The notes under the pieces were generated by a model. The model did no database searches. It was not told the DNA's origin and saw nothing but the letters and a program-made list of their open reading frames with translations. Source: UBA3792 sp946185305 (GTDB lineage Bacteria; Bacillota; Clostridia; Christensenellales; CAG-138). From it: a DNA stretch of 6,138 bases. The stretch is taken from NCBI GenBank assembly GCA_946185305.1, contig CAMHJE010000148.1:1-6138 (forward strand), written 5' to 3'. Of this stretch, positions 1 to 4,431 are shown one piece after another. The first letter of the stretch is position 1. The number at the start of each line of letters is the position of its first letter. The translations under genes were made by a program, and so were the position numbers.

Positions 1-1276
1 CGGACGCAACCTTAAAGAAATGCACAGCCAAGGCGTTATAGAGTGACGTGCGGATGTTAACAATGTCATGATCCAGCCCGATCCAGCGGACAAATGTCAT
101 ATTCGTACCGTCTACAAGCTTGGGTGCTCCCTTTGCTTCGATCTGCTTGTACATATCCACCCAGACTTCACGGTCGGGACCTTCCTCTGTGCCGAGCGTA
201 TTCATGTAGTATTTGATATCATAGTTCTTGTTCGCTTCCAGATTGACACCCTGCGTCAGTAAATCCGGATCCCACGAATTGGAATTGACGCCGAAATAAG
301 AGAACATATCAATGCCGTATACGGCCATCATAGCCGTTACCGTAGCACCGCCGGAAAAACCGCCGATCGCGCGATGATCCCTGGAGGCAGCAATCTTTTC
401 GGGCGTTACGTTCTCAATTTTACCATCGCAATCGAGATACGTGGAATAAGTGCTCTCCACGGCCGGAATAATGCTATCACGGAGCTGAATGTTAAAGTTC
501 TCCTGCAGTGTTCCTTCCAAATCACCGGCGGTCACATCGCTGTCAAACCATGTCGGGCAGACGAGAATAAACGGATCGCAGACCTTTTCGGCAATAATAT
601 TGTTCAGGAATTTTTCTGTGTCGGTCACTTCGTTCGGGCGGATGATGTCGTTGATCGTGCCGAATGCGCCGTGCAGATAGTAGTACACGTTATACTGCTT
701 TTCTTCCGTGTAACCGTAAGGAAGATAAACGTTCAGTTTTTTTGTGATTTCCGAACCTGTCTGCTTTCCGGCAAGCGCGATGCACTTGTACTCCAGTTGC
801 ACGACTTTTCCCTTTTCTGCACAATCCTTGACATATAAATTGTCTACGGAACCGTATTGATAGACATTTGTTGCATAGCTGCACTTTACACAAGTGCCGT
901 CTTCACCGAATTCATGGTTGACAACGTAGCCGCATTTATCGCATTTCAGCGTATAGCGGTCGTGGGAAACATGCGGGCATACATAGCCGCAGATCGTGCA
1001 CGGATCGTCGGCACTGATGAATGTGTGAGAGTGTTCTTCACCGCAGTCCCGGCAGATGCCGTTTACCCACAGCGGTAATCCGCAAACGGAACAGACTCCG
1101 TTTTCCCATATGTGGGCACATCGCTGCCCGCAAACTGTACAAACGCCTTCCTCCCATTGATGCGTATGATCCGCGCCGTCATTGCCTTCTGCAAAAGCGA
1201 CAGGCGAAGCTGCCCATGCTGTTGCCAAGACGCAAAGAGCGAGAAGCAAGCCTATCCATTTTTTCATCCTTTTCAT
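1..1276 (-). CDS. Secreted CE1-like esterase (alpha/beta hydrolase) with CxxC-repeat N-terminal region, partial
   Basis: The frame is open for 425 codons from ATG 1276-1274 and runs off the left edge without a stop. Residues 1-29 form a signal peptide (KRMKK, hydrophobic core, cleavage expected after AFA), so the protein is exported. Residues 46-132 carry six CxxC pairs (46/49, 62/65, 75/78, 93/96, 112/115, 129/132), several in repeats of the form H-x-W-E-x-G-V-C-x-V-C-G, resembling tandem zinc ribbons. From about residue 158 a putative-esterase (PF00756-like) domain follows: LNVYLPYGY, the oxyanion-type YLHGAFG at 200-206, nucleophile Ser308 in GGFSGG, and likely catalytic His403 in GLDHD. 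The acidic member is not certain. The family hydrolyses ester links, for example feruloyl or acetyl groups on plant polysaccharide; the substrate here is unknown. AAAGGA (1295-1290) and GGTGG (1285-1281) precede the ATG. A second in-frame ATG at 1267 is possible. Fold is confident, substrate is not. Confidence 0.88.
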   Translation of the reverse strand, partial: MKRMKKWIGLLLALCVLATAWAASPVAFAEGNDGADHTHQWEEGVCTVCGQRCAHIWENGVCSVCGLPLWVNGICRDCGEEHSHTFISADDPCTICGYVCPHVSHDRYTLKCDKCGYVVNHEFGEDGTCVKCSYATNVYQYGSVDNLYVKDCAEKGKVVQLEYKCIALAGKQTGSEITKKLNVYLPYGYTEEKQYNVYYYLHGAFGTINDIIRPNEVTDTEKFLNNIIAEKVCDPFILVCPTWFDSDVTAGDLEGTLQENFNIQLRDSIIPAVESTYSTYLDCDGKIENVTPEKIAASRDHRAIGGFSGGATVTAMMAVYGIDMFSYFGVNSNSWDPDLLTQGVNLEANKNYDIKYYMNTLGTEEGPDREVWVDMYKQIEAKGAPKLVDGTNMTFVRWIGLDHDIVNIRTSLYNALAVHFFKVAS

Positions 1277-1316
1277 AGTGCCACCGGTTTCCTTTCCGTA
1301 TGATGATTGAAAGTCT

Positions 1317-1352
1317 GCATGATCGTTCCATTAACAAGCAGAACATGCATGC
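1317..1352. repeat. Imperfect inverted repeat upstream of the esterase
   Basis: Arms GCATGATCGTTC (1317-1328) and GAACATGCATGC (1341-1352) match at 9 of 12 positions with a 12-bp spacer. They lie in the presumed leader or promoter-proximal region of the minus-strand esterase, so they could be an operator or a leader hairpin. No regulator can be assigned. Confidence 0.25.
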
Positions 1353-1358
1353 TTTCAC

Positions 1359-1397
1359 TTTATATCATATATCGTTGCAAAGAAAAATCCATGTAAA
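1359..1397 (-). promoter_or_regulatory. Weak candidate promoter for the esterase gene
   Basis: On the minus strand TATAAA (1364-1359) could be a -10 box, about 83 bp upstream of the start codon. The best -35-like hexamer, TTTACA (1397-1392), is too far from it; the 17-bp position holds only TTTTTC. The area is AT-rich and is the likeliest promoter site, but the hexamers do not pair well. Confidence 0.2.
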
Positions 1398-1640
1398 CAG
1401 CATAACCTTTGTACAGGACAGCATAAGTTGTTGCTTCATCACAATTATAGGAGAACAGGCATTTTCCGGCTCAAACATTGGGTTGCCGTGCTGTTTTGTC
1501 CTAGCTTGCAGAATGCTTAAGCAGGCCAACCAGAATGAGATGGGCATGGATGTTTTTTGCCATGATGTCTGAAAAGCCTGCTGATAGTCTTATTTAACGG
1601 ATGCAGATCTGCTTGCGGGAGGCAAAGAAGCATCTATCAC
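1398..1640. other. Intergenic stretch with no recognisable feature
   Basis: Reading both strands shows only short open frames without ribosome binding sites or protein-like composition, no tRNA fold and no strong hairpin with a T-run. It separates the esterase from the attachment-site-like region. Confidence 0.6.
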
Positions 1641-1642
1641 GG

Positions 1643-1659
1643 TGACTACAATTTGACTA
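1643..1659 (+). repeat. 17-bp direct repeat, copy 1 (possible integrase arm site)
   Basis: TGACTACAATTTGACTA, identical to 1961-1977. Each copy contains two TGACTA units whose starts are 11 bp apart, one helical turn, as expected for paired protein binding. It ends 122 bp before the tRNA-Arg fragment. Tyrosine-recombinase elements commonly carry short direct arm-type repeats around the core site; that role is inferred here. Confidence 0.6.
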
Positions 1660-1781
1660 CATAAATGAGCAAATTCCTCCATTTTTGCTATGGAACTGCG
1701 GACTCATTCGGAAAGCGATTTTTCCCTAAATTACTGGTTTTTTCAGTATTTTTGGGCTTTTTTCATATCCGTTCTGTGCCA

Positions 1782-1826
1782 CTCCGACTCTGTAGGCCAG
1801 AGGTTCGAATCCTCCCGGGTACGCCA
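1782..1826 (+). pseudogene. 3' fragment of tRNA-Arg(CCG), probable att core
   Basis: The segment reads as the 3' half of a tRNA: anticodon loop CTCCGAC (1782-1788, anticodon CCG at 1784-1786), 3' anticodon stem TCTGT, variable AGGCC, T-arm AGAGG-TTCGAAT-CCTCC (1799-1815), acceptor strand CGGGTAC (1816-1822), then G and CCA (1823-1826). The 5' half is absent: no GTACCCG acceptor strand or D-arm lies upstream, and the bases before 1781 do not pair with TCTGT. The T-stem has one A-C mismatch (A1799/C1815). Homology starting at the anticodon loop and ending at the 3' end is the classical extent of an att core of elements that integrate into tRNA genes. It cannot make a functional tRNA. Confidence 0.8.
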
Positions 1827-1828
1827 AA

Positions 1829-1868
1829 AAGCCCCGAAAACACTGTGTTTTCGGGGCTTGAATTTTTT
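1829..1868 (+). terminator. Strong rho-independent terminator after the tRNA fragment
   Basis: A near-perfect hairpin with 15-nt arms AAGCCCCGAAAACAC (1829-1843) and GTGTTTTCGGGGCTT (1845-1859) around one base; in practice a 3-5 nt loop forms. TTTTTT follows at 1863-1868. A-runs at 1825-1830 give a T-run on the other strand, so it may work in both directions. The placement 2 nt after CCA suggests it is the native tRNA-Arg terminator carried along with the fragment. Confidence 0.85.
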
Positions 1869-1960
1869 AGATTCAACTACTCTTCCATTTTTTGCAAATT
1901 CATAATACCATTTATCGATTGCATAATCATTCATCCTCGGTTTTCTCGATTTTTAGCGTT

Positions 1961-1977
1961 TGACTACAATTTGACTA
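1961..1977 (+). repeat. 17-bp direct repeat, copy 2 (possible integrase arm site)
   Basis: Exact second copy of TGACTACAATTTGACTA in the same orientation as 1643-1659. It begins 134 bp after the CCA end of the tRNA fragment. In this copy the units extend to TTTGACTA at 1959-1966 and 1970-1977, again with an 11-bp period. Confidence 0.6.
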
Positions 1978-2081
1978 AAAATCATTTTGAATATAAGTAT
2001 TCTTTAACAAATCTAGACGATGCTCTTAAGCTTAGAAGCAAGAAGAAAATTGTCAATTACTAACGATCCTCACGAGAATTT

Positions 2082-2112
2082 AGCCGATCAAATCTGATCG
2101 GCTTTTTCTTTT
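2082..2112 (+). terminator. Rho-independent terminator, plus strand
   Basis: Perfect 9-bp stem AGCCGATCA (2082-2090) / TGATCGGCT (2095-2103) with loop AATC, followed by TTTTCTTTT (2104-2112). No convincing plus-strand gene ends just before it; it may belong to a lost gene or mark the edge of a former mobile element. Confidence 0.8.
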
Positions 2113-2163
2113 GCCCAAAATTCAGCAAAAAGGAGATGATGCATAAGCGTCAAACGGGCATAG

Positions 2164-2191
2164 AAAAACAGGGCCGTTTTCGCAGCCCTGT
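2164..2191 (-). terminator. Rho-independent terminator, minus strand
   Basis: Stem ACAGGGC (2168-2174) / GCCCTGT (2185-2191) with a 10-nt loop; on the minus strand it is followed by TTTTT (2168-2164). It sits 6 nt past a minus-strand TGA (2200-2198), supporting a former minus-strand gene ending there, or it may terminate transcription leaving the transposase remnant. Confidence 0.7.
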
Positions 2192-2197
2192 CGGTGT

Positions 2198-2416
2198 TCA
2201 GCATGTATTCAGTTGTTTGTCGGTGTCTCTGCCGGATGAGCCGTGCAGACGTCCGGTGCGAACTGTGGCAGCAAGGATATCGTCCAAGCTCTATCGGTGG
2301 TAAAGCGCTTCGGCGCTTCCTGCAGCACCCAAAGGCGGTGTGAAATCTTTTCTGTAAATGGCGGTCTTCTGTGATATGACCGTTGATTGGGTGGGCCGAA
2401 TGGCAGATACTGTCAT
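2198..2416 (-). pseudogene. Possible decayed reading frame with an in-frame TAG
   Basis: From ATG 2416-2414 the minus strand encodes 41 residues, meets TAG at 2293-2291, and in the same frame continues for another 30 codons to TGA at 2200-2198. The second part (SLDDILAATVRTGRLHG...) has protein-like composition and a well-placed terminator follows. I recognise no family. There is no ribosome binding site at the ATG, and the segment also contains strong hairpins, so it could equally be non-coding structured DNA. This is a weak call. Confidence 0.22.
2303..2318 (+). other. Hairpin with UUCG tetraloop
   Basis: AAGCGC (2303-2308), loop TTCG, GCGCTT (2313-2318): a perfect 6-bp stem closed by a C-G pair around UUCG, the exceptionally stable C(UUCG)G tetraloop of structured RNAs. 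The loop is only UUCG if the plus strand is transcribed. There is no T-run behind it, so it is not a terminator. Confidence 0.5.
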
Positions 2417-2420
2417 TCGG
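2396..2420 (+). other. Strong 11-bp hairpin
   Basis: CCGAATGGCAG (2396-2406), loop ATA, CTGTCATTCGG (2410-2420): an 11-bp stem whose only non-Watson-Crick pair is G-U when the plus strand is transcribed. No T-run follows on either strand. It could be part of a structured RNA or a DNA-level signal near the end of the IS remnant. Confidence 0.5.
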
Positions 2421-2434
2421 TTCTTGGTTTAGTT

Positions 2435-2518
2435 ATACCGGAAACAGGCGGGTCTGTTAAGGGCGCCTGCTTTGCGGGCGTGCAGTTTACCCTTGACAGA
2501 ACTGAACGGATCCGGTAT
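2435..2518. repeat. Nested inverted repeats behind the transposase remnant
   Basis: Three pairs of arms nest: ATACCGG (2435-2441) / CCGGTAT (2512-2518, running into the transposase stop codon); TCTGTTAAGGG (2453-2463) / CCCTTGACAGA (2490-2500), 10 of 11 matched; and CGCCTGC (2464-2470) / GCGGGCG (2474-2480) around TTT. Together they can fold the 84-nt region 3' of the transposase frame. Position suggests the IS256-type terminal region or a transcription barrier; the true IS end cannot be fixed because no matching left end is present. Confidence 0.5.
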
Positions 2519-2715
2519 TAGTCCGGCAGTCGCCCCTCGTACATGATTGCCAGTTCACCATAGACCTTGCCCCAATTGTGGACCGGCATCGTCCATTTTT
2601 TCGTCGCCTCAAAGGTGGACAGGTACAGAGCTTTCAGCAGAGCTGTTTCACTGGGGAACACGCTGCGCTGAGCATTCAAGCGCCGATATGTGGAATTCAG
2701 GCTCTCAATAGTTGT
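2518..2715 (-). pseudogene. IS256-family (mutator-type) transposase, C-terminal remnant
   Basis: Minus-strand codons 2715-2518 (TAA 2520-2518) encode 65 residues typical of the C-terminus of IS256-family transposases: IESLNSTYRRLNAQ, RSVFPSETALLKALYL, FEATKKWTMP, NWGKVYGELAIMYEGRLPD. Full proteins are about 390-410 residues, so roughly five sixths are missing, including most of the DDE domain. The usual TTNAIES reads TTIES here, as if 6 bp (the Asn-Ala codons) were deleted in frame close to the break. Upstream of about 2716 the same frame stays open to 2904 but shows no transposase similarity, so the fragment was cut there by deletion or recombination. It is not a functional transposase. Confidence 0.9.
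2518..2715 (-). mobile_element. IS256-family insertion sequence remnant
   Basis: Only the 3' part of the element is recognisable, from the C-terminal transposase codons to an uncertain end probably within the nested repeats at 2435-2518. No left end, terminal repeat pair or target duplication can be identified, so it is a dead scar that may explain the decay of the flanking reading frames. Confidence 0.75.
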
Positions 2716-2749
2716 CCAAACCCATCGGTCAAGCTTTTGGCACCTTACC

Positions 2750-2898
2750 ATGACGGCAAGCTGTCGTGCGGTCAACGAGCTTGTCTCTCGCGCACTCTTT
2801 ATATTCAAATGCAAATCTGCAAAGAATTCGGCCTTTCCGATGCCGAGTGGAACGCGCTGATGGCAGAAGCCAAAGTCAACGCAGCGTCCGATTCGTGA
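2750..2898 (+). pseudogene. Possible 3' end of an unidentified plus-strand gene
   Basis: The plus-strand frame ending at TGA 2896-2898 reads like real protein at its end (ICKEFGLSDAEWNALMAEA), with codon choice resembling the intact genes. A neighbouring frame from ATG 2750 (MTASCRAVNELVSRAL) also looks coding and would join it through a single-base frameshift near 2795. Together they could be the last ~50 codons of a gene whose front was lost at the IS remnant junction (about 2716). I do not recognise the family. A hairpin at 2983-3023 lies behind it. Spurious coding is a real alternative. Confidence 0.28.
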
Positions 2899-2982
2899 CC
2901 GCACGCCTTCCGATCTGTATGTTCCGTTTTCGAATATATGGCTTTTATACGACTATGACCGTGATAACGGCTTCGTCTTTTG

Positions 2983-3023
2983 AGCATGACCGATACACGC
3001 GGAAAGCGCACATCGATCATGCT
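2983..3023. terminator. Hairpin between converging gene ends, possible terminator
   Basis: AGCATGA (2983-2989) pairs with TCATGCT (3017-3023); after a one-base mismatch CGAT (2991-2994) pairs with ATCG (3012-3015). It lies 42 bp past the ROK stop codon in that gene's direction. The plus strand continues CTTTATT and the minus strand CAAAAG, so neither has a clean T-run. It may be a weak terminator or transcript-end stabiliser for ROK. Confidence 0.4.
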
Positions 3024-3064
3024 TTATTGATGTCTCCCTTTGTGTGCCGGGTGCGTCGACGAAT

Positions 3065-4288
3065 CTATGCTTTCTCGGCTCTGTGAACTCTTCCCGCAAG
3101 TTCGATCTTCCGATCCAAAACCTGCAGCGCCGCGCCGACGGCGCCGGAGATGCGTCCCTGCGTCCATGGATAGATGCGGACGGAACGGAGCGTATCTGCA
3201 CCGCTGTGCATACGAACGCTGTCGATGATCCAATTCGTGAAATCCGTACCGCCGTGTTCAATAAAAGAACCGCCGAGTACAACGCATTCCGGGTTGAACA
3301 TGCCGGTCAGATTGCTGATCGAAAGGCCGAGGTACAGGGCTGCTTCCTTCAATTCGTTCAGCGCAAGCGGATGATTCGCCTTCGCGGCCTGACAGACGTC
3401 ATCAATTGTGATGGATCTGCCAGCGTGCAAAGATTCCCACAGGAAATCCGAGGAAACGAGCGGATGCGGGTTGCTGCGGTAATAGGCGCGAACATGTTCC
3501 AAAATGGAAACTTCGGAGGCGATGGCATGCAGACAGCCGCGTCTGCCGCAGATACATTTCGGACCGTTCGGTCTTACGACGGTATGCCCGATTTCACCTG
3601 CGCTGTGGTACGCGCCGGTGAACAGTTTTCCGTTGACAATGATAGCCGCTGCGATACCGGTAGAGATACCGACGTAGATCATGTTGGAGACATGATTGGA
3701 ACGAAACTCGCTGAGGCTGCTCGCCCAATGGCGGTTGATGACCTCCGACGGCAGTCCGATCTGCGTTTGCAAATATCCTGCGATATCGACTTGCGTCCAT
3801 CCCATATCGGATGCGTATAGAATTCTTCCGTCATTGATCATGCCGGGTGAACCGATGCCGAGCATCGGAAGCAGACGGGAACCGTATGTTCGAAGAATGG
3901 CGGAAAAACCGTCGGACAATGTGCTTAAAAAGGCCTGAGAACTTCCGTTGATCAGCGGCAGGGAAAAGTGAGAAACGATATCGCCGCGCAGATTCAATAC
4001 CGCAAAAATGACTTCCCGATCAATCAGGGTCGCGCCAGCCGCATACCAAAGATCTTCCGTCAAGGAAAGCGGAATGCCCGGGCGCCCGCGGCCGCTTGGA
4101 TCTTCGGACGAACATTCCTTCAGCAATTGCAATTCGATCAAATGGCTCACGGCCGAAGAAACCGTCGTGCGGCTCAGTCCCGTGCGCTTGGCAATTTCGG
4201 CGCGCGAAACCGATCCTGTATTCAGACAGGAAATAATATGATTCTGATTATGCAGTTCGATCTGCTTGGAATTGTAACTCGTTTCCAT
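3065..4288 (-). CDS. ROK-family transcriptional regulator
   Basis: A 407-residue protein of the usual length for ROK repressors (NagC/XylR/Mlc group). Residues 28-56 form a winged helix-turn-helix (SRAEIAKRTGLSRTTVSSAV, then LIELQLL), followed by the basic linker GRGRPG at 66-71. The rest is the ROK sugar-kinase-like fold: GIGSPGMI at 144-151, VGISTGIAAAIIVNGKLFTGAYHSAGEIGH at 206-235 in pieces, and the zinc site His235, Cys245, Cys247, Cys252 (CICGRRGC). The place of the catalytic Asp of ROK kinases (NDA) reads Asn185-Arg186, so it should not phosphorylate sugar and acts as a ligand-sensing DNA-binding protein. It is divergent from the enolase-superfamily operon and probably represses it through the inverted repeat at 4341-4369. 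The start has no ribosome binding site; no other in-frame start keeps the HTH. Confidence 0.93.
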   Translation of the reverse strand: METSYNSKQIELHNQNHIISCLNTGSVSRAEIAKRTGLSRTTVSSAVSHLIELQLLKECSSEDPSGRGRPGIPLSLTEDLWYAAGATLIDREVIFAVLNLRGDIVSHFSLPLINGSSQAFLSTLSDGFSAILRTYGSRLLPMLGIGSPGMINDGRILYASDMGWTQVDIAGYLQTQIGLPSEVINRHWASSLSEFRSNHVSNMIYVGISTGIAAAIIVNGKLFTGAYHSAGEIGHTVVRPNGPKCICGRRGCLHAIASEVSILEHVRAYYRSNPHPLVSSDFLWESLHAGRSITIDDVCQAAKANHPLALNELKEAALYLGLSISNLTGMFNPECVVLGGSFIEHGGTDFTNWIIDSVRMHSGADTLRSVRIYPWTQGRISGAVGAALQVLDRKIELAGRVHRAEKA

Positions 4289-4324
4289 CTGTTTTATTAT
4301 AATAAATGTAATTCAAAAAAACAA
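4289..4324 (-). promoter_or_regulatory. Candidate promoter of the ROK gene, giving a leaderless mRNA
   Basis: On the minus strand TTGTTT (4324-4319), a 17-bp spacer and a perfect TATAAT (4301-4296) precede the ATG at 4288 by only 7 bp, so transcription would start at or next to the start codon. This agrees with the lack of any Shine-Dalgarno motif. A weaker pair, TTTACA (4352-4347) with AGTTAT (4329-4324), would give a leader of about 30 nt, also without a ribosome binding site. Confidence 0.5.
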
Positions 4325-4340
4325 TAACTTCTCCCAAATA

Positions 4341-4369
4341 ATATTTTGTAAAGATGGTTGACAAAATAT
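4341..4369. promoter_or_regulatory. Inverted-repeat operator, probable ROK binding site
   Basis: Perfect 9-bp arms ATATTTTGT (4341-4349) and ACAAAATAT (4361-4369) are separated by 11 bp, centred at 4355. AT-rich arms spaced by about two helical turns centre to centre suit a dimeric winged-helix regulator such as a ROK protein. The right half overlaps the -35 box (4358-4363) of the operon promoter, so bound protein would exclude RNA polymerase. It lies just upstream of the ROK gene's own candidate promoter, allowing autoregulation. Confidence 0.7.
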
Positions 4370-4386
4370 GCGGACTGTAATATACT
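4358..4386 (+). promoter_or_regulatory. Sigma-A promoter of the enolase-superfamily/permease operon
   Basis: TTGACA (4358-4363), a 17-bp spacer and TATACT (4381-4386): consensus -35, optimal spacing and 5 of 6 bases of the -10. Transcription should start near 4393, leaving a leader of about 39 nt. Such a strong promoter normally needs repression, matching the operator on its -35 box. Confidence 0.85.
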
Positions 4387-4422
4387 CAATGTAATAAAAA
4401 AGTAAACCATGCAAAGACGGAC

Positions 4423-4427
4423 GGTGA
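4423..4427 (+). promoter_or_regulatory. Ribosome binding site of the enolase-superfamily gene
   Basis: GGTGA lies 4 nt before the ATG at 4432. It is weak and close, but it is the only candidate and supports this start, which sits between the promoter and the conserved N-terminal domain. Confidence 0.6.
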
Positions 4428-4431
4428 ACGT

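Noticed and set aside
1300..1572. 90-codon plus-strand frame and a 60-codon minus-strand frame at 1365-1547
   Set aside because: No ribosome binding site, no recognisable domain, and they overlap the presumed esterase promoter region.
1700..1826. Complete functional tRNA-Arg gene
   Set aside because: No 5' acceptor strand, D-arm or 5' anticodon stem precedes the anticodon loop.
1743..1934. 63-codon minus-strand frame containing TREDSNLWP
   Set aside because: That peptide is the well-known spurious antisense translation of a tRNA 3' end; here it covers the tRNA-Arg fragment.
1643..1977. CRISPR array
   Set aside because: Only two 17-bp copies about 300 bp apart, with a tRNA fragment and terminator between them; no regular spacing.
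1665..2063. 132-codon plus-strand open frame
   Set aside because: It runs through the tRNA fragment, its terminator hairpin and the 17-bp repeat, which are better explained as non-coding. The last ~30 residues look mildly protein-like but have no start signal of their own.
2130..2303. Small 55-residue frame starting after AAGGAG at 2130-2135
   Set aside because: The motif abuts the ATG with almost no spacing, and the frame reads through the minus-strand terminator and the UUCG hairpin; the peptide is not protein-like.
3044..3820. 258-codon open frame on the plus strand
   Set aside because: Antisense shadow of the ROK gene, whose HTH and zinc site are clear; no ribosome binding site or recognisable domain.
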